Shown: positions 1 to 8,955, counted from the first letter of the stretch. The stretch: DNA of 64,000 nt from an uncultured Alphaproteobacteria bacterium (GCA_951801825.1 CATOOF010000001.1:72936-136935), one strand, 5' to 3'. Notes: generated by a model not told the origin, from the letters alone. Numbers and translations are program-made.

Positions 1-132
1 ATTTACAGATGCGGTTGCACGCGGCGCATTCATCTGGTGCGCGGTTGCGCGGCGCCCCTGCCCTGCGGGAGTCAGCGCCATGGCGGGTGTGGCCGCAATG
101 CACAATACAACAAAAGGTATGAATTTTTTCAT
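1..132 (-). CDS. Exported protein, N-terminal fragment (runs off window)
   Basis: Forty-four codons are open from an ATG at 132 to the window edge. The product begins with a typical Sec signal peptide: MKK, then a hydrophobic stretch FIPFVVLCIAATPAMA, with a likely cleavage after AMA. A purine-rich GGAAAGAG lies just upstream. An overlapping ATG at 135 is an alternative start. The remaining residues are rich in Ala, Arg and Gln and match nothing I recognise. The mature protein lies outside the window, so its function cannot be judged. Confidence 0.6.
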   Translation of the reverse strand, partial: MKKFIPFVVLCIAATPAMALTPAGQGRRATAHQMNAPRATASVN

Positions 133-193
133 CATTCTCTTTCCCTATTCATTATTACTGTATTATATCATAAAATTCCCTTTAAATAAAGCA

Positions 194-226
194 CAAATAA
201 AAAACGCGCTAAAATTCGCGCGTTTT
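194..226 (-). terminator. Intrinsic terminator downstream of plsY
   Basis: A 9-bp stem (201-209 with 218-226, AAAACGCGC / GCGCGTTTT) is followed on the minus strand by a T-rich run, directly after the plsY stop codon. Confidence 0.7.
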
Positions 227-231
227 CTTAC

Positions 232-819
232 TTATTTTTTCCACTTCCACTGAATTTTTGATTCCGTTCCGTGAATCAAGCGGCTTATATTTTCCCTGTG
301 GCGCCACATACACAGTAATCCAACCGCCAAAAACGCATATCCGACAACATTTGATATACAGAACCCCAAAACAGGCATAAAACAGAAAACAACCACCGCC
401 CCCAGTGATGAAAAACCGGACGACAATGCCACAATCAGCCACATAAGACCGCAAGTGATAAACGCAACCGGGCTAACAGCCAATACTACGCCAAACAGCG
501 ATGATATGCCCTTGCCCCCCTTGAAACGCAACCAAACAGGATAACAGTGTCCGACAACCGCGGCAAATCCGCACCATGCGCCCAAGCCTGCGCCCCCCAG
601 ATATGTACCCAAAAAGACCGCGGCAATCGCCTTTACCATATCCAATAGCCACGTTAGACCCGCCAGGCGTAATCCGCCAACCCTCATAACATTTGTGGCG
701 CCGATGTTTCCACTGCCAACCTTGCGCAAATCGCCCTTGCCCGCCAGGCGTGCCAGCAAAAGCCCCATTGGAATACTGCCCAACAGATAAGAACATATTA
801 AAGCAAATACATATACCAT
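232..819 (-). CDS. plsY: Glycerol-3-phosphate acyltransferase PlsY
   Basis: PlsY is an inner-membrane enzyme that transfers an acyl group from acyl-phosphate to glycerol-3-phosphate, the first step of phospholipid synthesis. The 195-residue length is usual for the family. The conserved motifs are visible: GSIPMG near residue 15, GSGNIGATNVMR near 36-47, GHCYPVWLRFKGGKG near 90-104, and the terminal HRENISRLIHGTE. About five hydrophobic segments separate them. The gene is monocistronic here, with its own terminator, and diverges from rpsT. Confidence 0.96.
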   Translation of the reverse strand: MVYVFALICSYLLGSIPMGLLLARLAGKGDLRKVGSGNIGATNVMRVGGLRLAGLTWLLDMVKAIAAVFLGTYLGGAGLGAWCGFAAVVGHCYPVWLRFKGGKGISSLFGVVLAVSPVAFITCGLMWLIVALSSGFSSLGAVVVFCFMPVLGFCISNVVGYAFLAVGLLCMWRHRENISRLIHGTESKIQWKWKK

Positions 820-892
820 TTTATTTTTCCTTGATTTTATGTTTGTTTTCTATAAAATAGCAAAAAACATGGCTAAATAAAAGGAAAATAAA

Positions 893-1153
893 GTGGCAAA
901 TCACAAGTCATCTGAAAAAAGAATTTTGGTAACGGCAAAAAAGAACGCCATTAATACTGCACGTCGCAGCGCGGTAAAAACCGCAACAAAGAAAGCTGTT
1001 GTTGCGATTGAATCTGGCGACAAGGCGGCGGCAACAACCGCGGCACGCGCAGCGGAAAGCAAAATCATGAAGGCAGCCGGCAAGGTTATGCCGAAAAAAC
1101 GTGCGGCCCGCAAAATTTCTCGCCTGACGAAGAAAGTTGCAAAAATGGCTTAA
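893..1153 (+). CDS. rpsT: 30S ribosomal protein S20
   Basis: S20 is a primary 16S rRNA-binding protein of the small subunit. The 86-residue product begins MANHKSSEKRI, is very rich in Lys, Arg and Ala, and ends with a basic helix, as expected. The start codon is GTG at 893, preceded by AAGGAAA at 881-887. No ATG lies nearby in frame. The gene stands alone and is closed by a strong terminator. Confidence 0.97.
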   Translation: MANHKSSEKRILVTAKKNAINTARRSAVKTATKKAVVAIESGDKAAATTAARAAESKIMKAAGKVMPKKRAARKISRLTKKVAKMA

Positions 1154-1177
1154 TGCATGTGCCGTGGCACAAAAATT

Positions 1178-1202
1178 AGCGCGCCCTTTAGCGCGCTTTT
1201 TT
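1178..1202 (+). terminator. Intrinsic terminator of rpsT
   Basis: A 7-bp stem AGCGCGC / GCGCGCT (1178-1184, 1191-1197) is followed by a T run. Confidence 0.85.
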
Positions 1203-1360
1203 GCGTATGGCATATCTGGCCGTACATCGGGATATTTTTTATTTGATGTGCCCGCCACTATTTTACCAAATCAACAATTTTGATACCACCCCCGTATATC
1301 CGGGACTGTTATAAATGTTCGAACAATACCGACATTAAATAAATATCATCCTTGGGTTAT

Positions 1361-1395
1361 AAAAAAGAGTCCGGGGTGTTCCCGGACTCTTTTTT
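1361..1395 (-). terminator. Terminator after the secretin gene (possibly bidirectional)
   Basis: AAGAGTCCGGG pairs with CCCGGACTCTT around a five-base loop. An A run precedes the stem and a T run follows it, so it can stop transcription from either side. It lies just beyond the secretin stop codon. Confidence 0.8.
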
Positions 1396-1415
1396 ATATA
1401 AACAATATCTACATT

Positions 1416-3044
1416 TTAATTCAGCGGTGCGCCCCAATGCTGTTGGATTGCACGTTCTGAATCCATCGGGCTTACCAATACCTGTGGCGTCAGTATTACA
1501 ACCAGTACATCACGCTGGCCCGATGTCTCGCGAGAGCCCGACAGCGCCATAAAGTCCGGGTCGCCCAATCCATATCTTGTGTCACTGCCCGTCTGCTTTT
1601 CAAATCCGGACACAACCAGCATCTGGCCCGATTCCATTATGATTTCCTGCATAAAGCTACGTTCTTCCACCTCCGGCAACTGTAATGTTACCTCTCCTAT
1701 GGTCTGGGTCGACATACGCAACAGCTCGCGTACAGAAATCTTGAACAACAGCAGTATCTTGCCATTTTCCAGCACATTCGGCAACAGCTGCATCGAAAAA
1801 CCGGTTTCCAAATCATCCTGATCAACGGTACTTGATTCAACAGTCGTAAAGTTACGCGATTCAAACCGTTTGATATATCCCGTTGTACGTGTATTTGTCA
1901 CAGGCGCCACACGGTTGTTACGCGTCGTAACACCAACATTGGTAACCAGCGACACCTTGCCCTGTTTTGCCAGCGCCTGAATCAGCGCATTACTGCCCGC
2001 AACGCTGGAAAGACTGCCGTCACGAATCTGGTCCGCGGTGTATGCACCGCCAACCTCTACGCCGTTTTCAAGATGCGTGGCACCGGTCAACGCAGACACC
2101 GCGTTTGACAATACGGCAATGTTCATAGAGCTGGCATCCTGGGTTGCCAGGTTGTTTTTCGGATTTGCAACTATATTCAGCCCGGACGTGGAATTAATAG
2201 CCGCCGCCAAATTCAAACCAAACGCCGAATCATTGGAAATAGATACCTGCAGCACCTTTACGTCTATGGTTACCAACTGGGACAGGCGCTTGTTCTGGCG
2301 TGCAATATATTCGCCGACACGTGCCTGTACGGACGGCGGGGCGGTTACAGTTATGGTTCCCAAACTGCGCGACACGGTAAAGTCTGCATTGTCCGCCTTG
2401 CCGATGATGGCGGCAATGGCCTGTTCCACCTCGTCCCACTCTTTTAATGTTGATTCCAGTGAAACCTGGTTTCCGTCGTCTGTCTGGACAGAGGACTGGT
2501 ACGACACATCCGTCCCCAGCGCATAAAGTGTGAAAGTTTTGGTTTCTGTTTCATAAAAGACGATGGCCTCTTTGTCATAATACCACAACAGGTCCAGATC
2601 CGTCGCAATCTGGCTAAGCAGGCCCGACAATTTCCCCGTATATGCGATGTTCATTGTCTTTTTAAGCTTTTCGCCATTTACCTGGCTGTCAATTTTTACC
2701 GGAATTCCCGTAATAGAATTGATGTCGTTCGCCACCACCTGCAGTGCGACCGGCTCGTTTAATAATATTGTAACACCGGTATCCGTTTCAAATTTACCCG
2801 GCAGATTGTTACGGTGTTCCAGCACGGTTGACTTGTTCCCCAGCCACACCCCCTCTGACATGGATACGGTATCACTGCTGGCAACCTTGGCGCGCGGCGT
2901 CTTGGACATTTCAAACGCATCGTATGCGTTGATAAAGTCCTGGTCGACCGCCGCAGACATCTTGGCCGACTGGCGCGTGGTACACCCGGCCGCCAGCGCA
3001 CAAATCACACTACCTGCAATAAAAACTTTTATCGGATTTCTCAT
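1416..3044 (-). CDS. PilN-type lipoprotein secretin
   Basis: This is an outer-membrane secretin of the PilN/type IVb pilus group, which forms a multimeric ring for export of pilins or DNA-transfer machinery. The N terminus carries a lipoprotein signal with lipobox LAAGC (Cys near residue 21). A periplasmic N0/STN-like region spans roughly 90-180. The C-terminal secretin domain (about 300-530) shows VSGFEKQTG and a terminal DVLVVILTPQVLVSP, typical of secretin ends. The TcpQ-like gene lies 29 bp upstream on the same strand, so the two are probably co-transcribed. No pilin, ATPase or inner-membrane component is in the window, so pilus versus secretion role is undecided. Confidence 0.85.
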   Translation of the reverse strand: MRNPIKVFIAGSVICALAAGCTTRQSAKMSAAVDQDFINAYDAFEMSKTPRAKVASSDTVSMSEGVWLGNKSTVLEHRNNLPGKFETDTGVTILLNEPVALQVVANDINSITGIPVKIDSQVNGEKLKKTMNIAYTGKLSGLLSQIATDLDLLWYYDKEAIVFYETETKTFTLYALGTDVSYQSSVQTDDGNQVSLESTLKEWDEVEQAIAAIIGKADNADFTVSRSLGTITVTAPPSVQARVGEYIARQNKRLSQLVTIDVKVLQVSISNDSAFGLNLAAAINSTSGLNIVANPKNNLATQDASSMNIAVLSNAVSALTGATHLENGVEVGGAYTADQIRDGSLSSVAGSNALIQALAKQGKVSLVTNVGVTTRNNRVAPVTNTRTTGYIKRFESRNFTTVESSTVDQDDLETGFSMQLLPNVLENGKILLLFKISVRELLRMSTQTIGEVTLQLPEVEERSFMQEIIMESGQMLVVSGFEKQTGSDTRYGLGDPDFMALSGSRETSGQRDVLVVILTPQVLVSPMDSERAIQQHWGAPLN

Positions 3045-3073
3045 CTGTTTCTCCTACGGCGTTACGGATGCAA

Positions 3074-4024
3074 CTATTCTTCGTTAGTCGAAATCACCAA
3101 AACGCGGTTCCCTTTATAAAACTTCGCATACGGCACCGGTGTCGCACGACCAAAATTACGCACCAATGCACTGGCCACGTCAACAAACCGTCCCTTGAAT
3201 ACGGCACTGGCCTCAATAGGATATTCACGCGGCGTCGTCCATACTAAATCCCAGCCTTCCTTATCACACCAAGACTGCAAAACCTCGCGCAGGGTTTGGC
3301 CATTCGCAACAACCCATGAACGCACCTGATCCTGTAATGTAACCGGCGCCTCTGCATCCGCGGACAGGTCAACCGCAATTTCACTATCCGACACCATGGC
3401 ATCATCCTTTCCCCCAACGCCGGCATCCGTATCGGTCGGAACAAAACCCATCTTGGCGGCATACGCGGTATATCCATCTGCATACCCGCCGCAATTTTTC
3501 CGACTACTGCGCGACACGGCCAGAACATTTCCGCCATCATCCTCTAACACTTCCCTATGTAACAGCGGCATTTCAGAACCATTGTTGCACTCGTCGTCAA
3601 AACCGACCGGAATCTGTGTGCCATGCAGCATGTTCGCCCCGCCGGACCATCCGCCGAAATCGCCGCGCGCGCCCATGTTGAAATTATTTTCAACAACCAA
3701 ATCCGCCCCTATCTTTGACACGATGCGAATATTGTCGCTCTGCTTATCCTTGGCGCACAGGCCCGATTCACATGCAACCTCGACATCTGCATCCGACCCG
3801 ACCAACGGCCATGCCGGCACAGATACCGGCGTCGGTGCGGGAACCTGCTGATAATATTCCTCAACCTGGGTTTCGGTTATATTCTCGTACTCGCCCCCGC
3901 GTTCCATGGTTTTATCTTCGGCGTAAAAAACCTCTGACGTGACAACCTGGGGCAAACCGTTTGCCGCGAAACAATAGCCGGCCGCCGTTGCAAACATGGC
4001 AAAAATCAAAACCTTGCGGAACAT
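3074..4024 (-). CDS. TcpQ/PilL-like periplasmic protein of a type IVb pilus or secretion system
   Basis: The protein has a signal peptide (MFRKVLIFAMFATAAGYCFA) and a long low-complexity middle. Its C-terminal domain of about 85 residues (230-316) matches the TcpQ family pattern: GQTLREVLQSWCDKEGWDL, then a TPREYPIEA strand, and an ending YKGNRVLVIS. TcpQ and PilL proteins help the secretin assemble in the outer membrane, which fits the immediately downstream secretin. The ATG is preceded by AGGAAA. The middle region is not recognisable. Assignment rests on the last 85 residues and the neighbour. Confidence 0.75.
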   Translation of the reverse strand: MFRKVLIFAMFATAAGYCFAANGLPQVVTSEVFYAEDKTMERGGEYENITETQVEEYYQQVPAPTPVSVPAWPLVGSDADVEVACESGLCAKDKQSDNIRIVSKIGADLVVENNFNMGARGDFGGWSGGANMLHGTQIPVGFDDECNNGSEMPLLHREVLEDDGGNVLAVSRSSRKNCGGYADGYTAYAAKMGFVPTDTDAGVGGKDDAMVSDSEIAVDLSADAEAPVTLQDQVRSWVVANGQTLREVLQSWCDKEGWDLVWTTPREYPIEASAVFKGRFVDVASALVRNFGRATPVPYAKFYKGNRVLVISTNEE

Positions 4025-4185
4025 GTTTATTTTCCTTTCCTGTAAATTACATATATTTTATGCTTATTATAACAACTTGACCGAATCTGTGCAAGACCTA
4101 AAAAGCCCGCAAAAGATAAAATCGCACGAATCGGCAAAAGATGCTATACTGCCCGCGATGGGATATATTTTAAGGAACCGAACAA

Positions 4186-4725
4186 ATGCACAATGAAATA
4201 ATCTTAATCGTAACAATCACAACATGCGCGGCCTCCGTCTGCGCCGCTGTTTTCTGCATACTGGCCGGCATGCGCCTGGGCGAAATAAAAAAGACCCTGA
4301 CGCATCAGTACAACGTAATTGTAAAGATGCAGTCGGTACTGAAAAACAAGTCCGCCACGAATGCGGTTGCCGAAAATGCGGAAATGATTTACCAGGACCT
4401 GCTACAAAACCTTATTCCGATAATGGCGGCAATTGACATAATGCCGCGCAACACGACCGAGCATCCCCTGTGGCGCGCATTGGGTGGCATAATGGATGAA
4501 TATGCAAAAAATCCGTTTGCCCTTGAAAAATTGCGCCGCTGTATAAAACTAGATAGCGAAATCGGACGCCATGTTGACAACTACATCCGCCGCGCGGACA
4601 ACTTTCTCCAGCATCTGTCTGCAACAGAACCCGACGGCATTCTGGCCGCAACATTTACAGACGGGCTGTTGGGTCAATCGCTAACATTCTTTACCCAGGC
4701 AAAACAGCTGGCGGTGCGGGAATAG
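4186..4725 (+). CDS. Membrane-anchored protein of unknown function upstream of sufB
   Basis: The 179-residue product has one hydrophobic segment near the N terminus (about residues 5-29), then a helical, probably coiled-coil region of mostly polar residues. I recognise no family. An AAGGAA ribosome site precedes the ATG, and a TATACT box at 4145-4150 could be its -10. The stop codon lies 7 bp before sufB, so the two are likely co-transcribed. A link to Fe-S assembly is suggested only by that position. Confidence 0.7.
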   Translation: MHNEIILIVTITTCAASVCAAVFCILAGMRLGEIKKTLTHQYNVIVKMQSVLKNKSATNAVAENAEMIYQDLLQNLIPIMAAIDIMPRNTTEHPLWRALGGIMDEYAKNPFALEKLRRCIKLDSEIGRHVDNYIRRADNFLQHLSATEPDGILAATFTDGLLGQSLTFFTQAKQLAVRE

Positions 4726-4732
4726 TCGAAAC

Positions 4733-6058
4733 ATGGCAAAATTAACCCCTGATGTTATTCGTGAAATATCCGCCGCCCGGGACGAGCCTTCCTGGTTGCT
4801 TTCATGGCGCCTGGATGCGTTTAACGCATGGCGGGCCATGAATGAACCGCACTGGGCCGATTTCGAATACGCCCCCATTGATTATGACGCACTGAATTAC
4901 TATAACAGCCCCAGCCCCATCGATAATTCAGACCTGGCGGAAACATACGAAAAAATGGGTCTGCCAGAATCAGAGCGCCGCGCCCTGATGGGGATGGCAA
5001 CCGACACTGTAATCGACAGCCGTTCCGTACATACGTCTTATACGGCGGAACTGGAAAAGCTGGGGATAATATTCCTGCCCATGTCTGAGGCAGTACGAGA
5101 ATATCCGGACCTGGTAAAAAAATATTTAGGCACGGTCGTACCCGCCGCGGATAATTTTTTTGCCGCGCTTAACGCCGCGGTATTTTCTGACGGAACGTTT
5201 GTATATATACCCAAAAACACGAAATGCCCGATTGACCTGGCCAGCTATTTTCGCATAGAAACCGCAAAAATCGGCCAGTTTGAGCGAACTCTTATCATTG
5301 CGGACACCGGTTCCGAGCTATCGTACATGGAGGGCTGTAGCGCCCCGCGACGCCCGGGCCACCAGTTGCACAGCGGCGTTGTGGAAATAGTTGCAATGCC
5401 CGGGGCATGCGTAAAATATGCAACCGTCCAGAACTGGTATGCGGGGGAATTCAAAGACGGCAAGAACAACGGCGGAATACTAAACTTCGTTACAAAGCGC
5501 GGACGTGCGGATGAAAACGCACAAATACTCTGGACCCAGGTGGAAATAGGCAGTGCGATAACCTGGAAATATCCATCAACCATTCTGGCGGGCCGCGGCG
5601 CACACAGTGATTTTTATTCGTTAAGCATCACACGCGGCGCACAAATGGCCGACACCGGAACAAAAATGATTCATATCGGCGACGAGACGGTCTCAAACAT
5701 AGTCTCTTATGGTGTCGCGCTGGATTCTTCACGCCAGACATTTCGTAGCATGGTGTCCTTTTCTGGCCGGGGCGGAAAAAACGCCTCTAAATGTGACACA
5801 CGCATAATAGGTCCCGACGCCGTGGCCGATACTCTGCCGACGATAATACACGCCAACCCCGACAATACGCAAAGCCACGAGGCGACAACCGGTGCAATTG
5901 ATGCGGACGCATTGCGTTATCTGGAAATGGGCGGTATAGAATCCGACACTGCGACAGCGCTTATCATAGGGGCAGCGGCCGCGCCAGTAATATCGCGTCT
6001 GCCGATGGAATTTTTGGTTGAATCAAAACAGCTGATACAAATGGCGCTGGGGCACTAG
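4733..6058 (+). CDS. sufB: Fe-S cluster assembly scaffold SufB
   Basis: SufB is the scaffold subunit of the SufBC(D) complex, on which nascent Fe-S clusters form. The 441-residue protein is somewhat shorter than the usual 470-495. The C-terminal core is clear: SKCDTRIIG with the conserved Cys at residue 354, HEATT with His382 and Glu383, and LPMEF near the end. Cys226 sits in a conserved-looking GACVKYATVQNW strand. The Cys and HE residues mark it as SufB rather than SufD. sufC follows, but no sufD is present here or with sufS-sufT-sufE near 27-29 kb. Confidence 0.93.
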   Translation: MAKLTPDVIREISAARDEPSWLLSWRLDAFNAWRAMNEPHWADFEYAPIDYDALNYYNSPSPIDNSDLAETYEKMGLPESERRALMGMATDTVIDSRSVHTSYTAELEKLGIIFLPMSEAVREYPDLVKKYLGTVVPAADNFFAALNAAVFSDGTFVYIPKNTKCPIDLASYFRIETAKIGQFERTLIIADTGSELSYMEGCSAPRRPGHQLHSGVVEIVAMPGACVKYATVQNWYAGEFKDGKNNGGILNFVTKRGRADENAQILWTQVEIGSAITWKYPSTILAGRGAHSDFYSLSITRGAQMADTGTKMIHIGDETVSNIVSYGVALDSSRQTFRSMVSFSGRGGKNASKCDTRIIGPDAVADTLPTIIHANPDNTQSHEATTGAIDADALRYLEMGGIESDTATALIIGAAAAPVISRLPMEFLVESKQLIQMALGH

Positions 6059-6101
6059 CCGTCACACCAACACAGCACCCCGACAACATGATTCCCCCCG
6101 A

Positions 6102-6129
6102 TTGCAACACAGTCAAATTATGATATAAT
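6102..6129 (+). promoter_or_regulatory. Promoter of sufC
   Basis: TTGCAA at 6102-6107, a 16-base spacer and a perfect TATAAT at 6124-6129 lie 25 bp before the sufC start. The same hexamers and spacing occur before tRNA-Lys. Confidence 0.75.
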
Positions 6130-6154
6130 CGACCATATATAACAGGATAAAAAT

Positions 6155-6832
6155 ATGTTGGAAATAAAAAATCTGTCCGTATCAATGGATGGAAAGCAAT
6201 TATTGTCAGATATAAGCTTTTGCGTCGCACCGGGTGCACGCCACCTGATATCCGGACGAAACGGTTCTGGTAAATCAACACTGGCCGGCGCAATTGCAGG
6301 CGACGACAGATACAAGATCGATTCGGGAAAAATCATATTCGACGGCGGCGACATAACAACCGAGAATGCAACCGCACGTGCACTGCGCGGCATATTCCTT
6401 GGGGCGCAAAACGTCCCGGAAATACCCGGTCTCACCTGGCTAAGCTTTTTAAAGCACAGCGCCGCCGCACACGCGCATTTTCAAACTGGGCGCGACCTGT
6501 CGATGGGCGAATTTTTATCTGCGCTGGAATCGGTGCGCACAAGACTGGACATTCCAAAAGAATGGCTTAATCGCAGTGTTAATGTCGGTTTCTCTGGCGG
6601 CGAACGCAAACGCATGATGCTGTTGCGCCTGCTTATGACGCGTCCGCGGTGCGCAATACTCGACGAACCCGATTCAGGCGCGGACGCCGCGACCCAGCAT
6701 CTTGTCGCCGACATAATGCATGAAATGAAAGAGACCACCTTTTTATTTATAAGCCACCAGAAAAATTTTACAGACCTGGTTCAACCCACGTCACAAACAG
6801 TTATCTGCAACGGAACGACACAGCAGAATTAA
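6155..6832 (+). CDS. sufC: Fe-S assembly ATPase SufC
   Basis: SufC is the cytoplasmic ABC-type ATPase of the SUF complex; ATP binding drives rearrangement of SufB or SufBD. All ABC motifs are present in 225 residues: Walker A GRNGSGKST (34-42), signature FSGGERKR (about 149), Walker B CAILDEPDSGAD, and the switch His in FISHQ. It is slightly shorter than typical SufC (about 250). The start follows AGGATAAAAAT. It has its own promoter, so it can be expressed independently of sufB. Confidence 0.94.
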   Translation: MLEIKNLSVSMDGKQLLSDISFCVAPGARHLISGRNGSGKSTLAGAIAGDDRYKIDSGKIIFDGGDITTENATARALRGIFLGAQNVPEIPGLTWLSFLKHSAAAHAHFQTGRDLSMGEFLSALESVRTRLDIPKEWLNRSVNVGFSGGERKRMMLLRLLMTRPRCAILDEPDSGADAATQHLVADIMHEMKETTFLFISHQKNFTDLVQPTSQTVICNGTTQQN

Positions 6833-6836
6833 TCCA

Positions 6837-6860
6837 GGGGCCGCGCGCCCCGTTTTCATT
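6837..6860 (+). terminator. Possible weak terminator after sufC
   Basis: GGGGC (6837-6841) pairs with GCCCC (6847-6851), followed by GTTTTCATTTT. The stem is short but GC-only. Confidence 0.5.
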
Positions 6861-6888
6861 TTGAAGCATGTCAAAGTTATGATAAAAT
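6861..6888 (+). promoter_or_regulatory. Promoter of the membrane protein gene at 6918
   Basis: TTGAAG at 6861-6866 and TAAAAT at 6883-6888 are separated by 16 bases, 30 bp before the chosen ATG. Confidence 0.5.
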
Positions 6889-6917
6889 ATATCCAATGCA
6901 AACAAAGGATTAAAAAA

Positions 6918-7826
6918 ATGGCAAACAAGAAAAGAAACAGGCTGGCGTCATGGATGATAACCCGCCCCGCCCTGTTCGCGGTAATATCATTTATAACCAT
7001 GACCGCGGCATCCGCGGTGGTCGGAATGTTGGGGTCGCAAACGGCCAGCATTCTGGGGGTGGGCCTGATTATAATCGCGTTCCTGGGGGCGGCCGCATGG
7101 CTGATACGGACATTGCCGCACGAAAATCTTGACCGGCGCAGTTTTGTGGCCATCAACAACGCCCAAACAGTTGTCACATCCATTTCGTTTATTGTATCAA
7201 CCCTGTTTATAATATCAAACGCGCGGGCAATTATGATCCATCTGCTGTACTTGGAATCACACTCCTCTGCAATGTTCCTGACGCTTATAATATCTTTGGC
7301 GCTGGGGTATCTTTACCTATGCGGAATATTCATTGGAAATCTGTATGCAAAATATCGCCGCGTTCGCGCAATGGGGGTATCAATGTGGAAAATACTGGCC
7401 ACTGCACCGTTCGGTTTTTCCATGCTGTGGATACCGGGCTATTTAATGAACGAGACGTCGGCAAAATCACCCGCCTTGGAAATGTCCCGGGGATGGTATT
7501 CACGGTTAACAGACCGGATAACGTCATCGCCCATGACTGCAACAATCGTTCTGGCGACGCTTATCATCATCTCGGGCTTTACATTCGGGTTTGCCGCAAT
7601 CTTGCTTACCTTTGGAATGGGGATAATTTTTGCGGCATGGTCCGCGATAACAGGTCCGGACACACTGCGTAAAAATATCGGGGGCACATACGCAACTGTC
7701 GCAATAATTTTAAATATCGTAATGTGGGTATCGGTCTTGACATATTCGGCACTGGCGCCGGGCAACCGACATGCGCCGGAAAATATCATACCAATCACTC
7801 AAACCCAACCCACAACCGCGGAATAA
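6918..7826 (+). CDS. Polytopic membrane protein, unknown
   Basis: About 302 residues with a basic N terminus (MANKKRNRLASW) and roughly seven hydrophobic segments spread over the whole length. No charged catalytic motif stands out and I recognise no family. The start at 6918 was chosen because AAAGGATT precedes it and a promoter lies just upstream; an in-frame TTG at 6861 would fall inside that promoter. The gene is followed by the AI-2E family transporter gene after 48 bp. The two genes end in almost the same 26-bp sequence. Confidence 0.7.
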   Translation: MANKKRNRLASWMITRPALFAVISFITMTAASAVVGMLGSQTASILGVGLIIIAFLGAAAWLIRTLPHENLDRRSFVAINNAQTVVTSISFIVSTLFIISNARAIMIHLLYLESHSSAMFLTLIISLALGYLYLCGIFIGNLYAKYRRVRAMGVSMWKILATAPFGFSMLWIPGYLMNETSAKSPALEMSRGWYSRLTDRITSSPMTATIVLATLIIISGFTFGFAAILLTFGMGIIFAAWSAITGPDTLRKNIGGTYATVAIILNIVMWVSVLTYSALAPGNRHAPENIIPITQTQPTTAE

Positions 7827-7846
7827 AAAACGCGCTATGTGCATGA
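7821..7846 (+). repeat. 26-bp repeat spanning a stop codon, copy 1
   Basis: The sequence begins GAATAAAAAACGCGCTAT and ends TGCATGA. It matches 8916-8941 at 25 of 26 positions. In both copies it starts just before the TAA of a membrane protein gene. Confidence 0.7.
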
Positions 7847-7874
7847 TTTACTGGGGTACAAGGAATTATACATT

Positions 7875-8921
7875 ATGTCAAACGGTCTTATTTTATTTGT
7901 CGGTGTAATATTTTTGCTATGGCTGGGGCGTACTATATTTATCCCGTTGCTGGTGGCAACTTTTCTGTGGTACCTGATAAATGCAATCAGCGCATACTAC
8001 CGCAAGGTGTTCCCGTTCAACAGGTCGCGCGACTCCAAATATCCAATTCCAGCGCGCGTGTTTGACTGGACATCAAACATTCTTGCCGCGGCAACAATTG
8101 GCGGTGCGATATACCTGTTTATAACACAAATCCGCCCCATGTCCGAAGAACTGATTGCAGGACTGCCGGCGATGCAGGCGCGCATTGTCACACTGGGCGA
8201 ATTCCTGTCCGCACGCCTGGGCTTCAAATTTGATGCATCCCTGATACCAAACGTCAGCAAGATAGCAACAAATGTCGGCATGTCCGCGGCATCAATTGCA
8301 ACATCAATCGGAATGATTGTCGTATACATGCTGTTCATGTTTGTAGAGCAAAGCACATTCAACCGCAAATTTGCATCAATGTTTCCAAACAAGCGCCAGT
8401 CAAAAAAAATGCGCTATATAATATCCAGCATCGATACCAACATGAAAAAATACCTGTTCGTAAAAACCTTTATATCTGCGGTTACGGGTATACTGTCTTA
8501 TATATGGCTACGATCGCTGGGACTGGAATTTGCCGGTGTATGGGCATTCATAGTATTTATAACCAGCTATATTCCAACAATCGGCGCAATTGTGGCATGC
8601 GGCCTGCCGATACTGTATTCGCTGATAAACGCCCCCACTCTGCAACAACCCATATTGGTCGCCACGGGACTTATTACGCTTCAGATTATTTTTGGAAACA
8701 TATTGGAACCAAAGCTGACAGGAAAGACATTAAACCTTTCAACACTGGCAATACTTATAAACCTGGTCTTCTGGGGAATGCTGTGGGGAATCGCGGGAAT
8801 GTTTTTCAGCGTACCACTGTTGGTGGCGACGTTCATAATTACCGCCCAGTTTGATTCCACGCGATGGATTGCGGTACTGCTGTCGGCAGATGGGAAAATA
8901 CCAGACAAACGCGAAGAATAA
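7875..8921 (+). CDS. AI-2E family transporter (YdiK/PerM type permease)
   Basis: The 348-residue protein has about eight membrane segments in the AI-2E/PerM arrangement: two N-terminal helices, a soluble loop (about 50-140), then a helical C-terminal block with NILEPKLTGKTLNLSTLAIL, the family's best conserved region. Members are proposed exporters or Na+/H+ antiporters; the substrate cannot be told. The start at 7875 follows AAGGAA at good spacing, which is better than an upstream in-frame ATG at 7839. It is probably co-transcribed with the membrane protein gene before it. Confidence 0.85.
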   Translation: MSNGLILFVGVIFLLWLGRTIFIPLLVATFLWYLINAISAYYRKVFPFNRSRDSKYPIPARVFDWTSNILAAATIGGAIYLFITQIRPMSEELIAGLPAMQARIVTLGEFLSARLGFKFDASLIPNVSKIATNVGMSAASIATSIGMIVVYMLFMFVEQSTFNRKFASMFPNKRQSKKMRYIISSIDTNMKKYLFVKTFISAVTGILSYIWLRSLGLEFAGVWAFIVFITSYIPTIGAIVACGLPILYSLINAPTLQQPILVATGLITLQIIFGNILEPKLTGKTLNLSTLAILINLVFWGMLWGIAGMFFSVPLLVATFIITAQFDSTRWIAVLLSADGKIPDKREE

Positions 8922-8941
8922 AAAACGCGCTATATGCATGA
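8916..8941 (+). repeat. 26-bp repeat spanning a stop codon, copy 2
   Basis: It differs from the copy at 7821-7846 only by A for G at 8933. It overlaps the end of the AI-2E transporter gene and the gap before the convergent ruvX. Confidence 0.7.
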
Positions 8942-8955
8942 AATCCGGGACTTTT

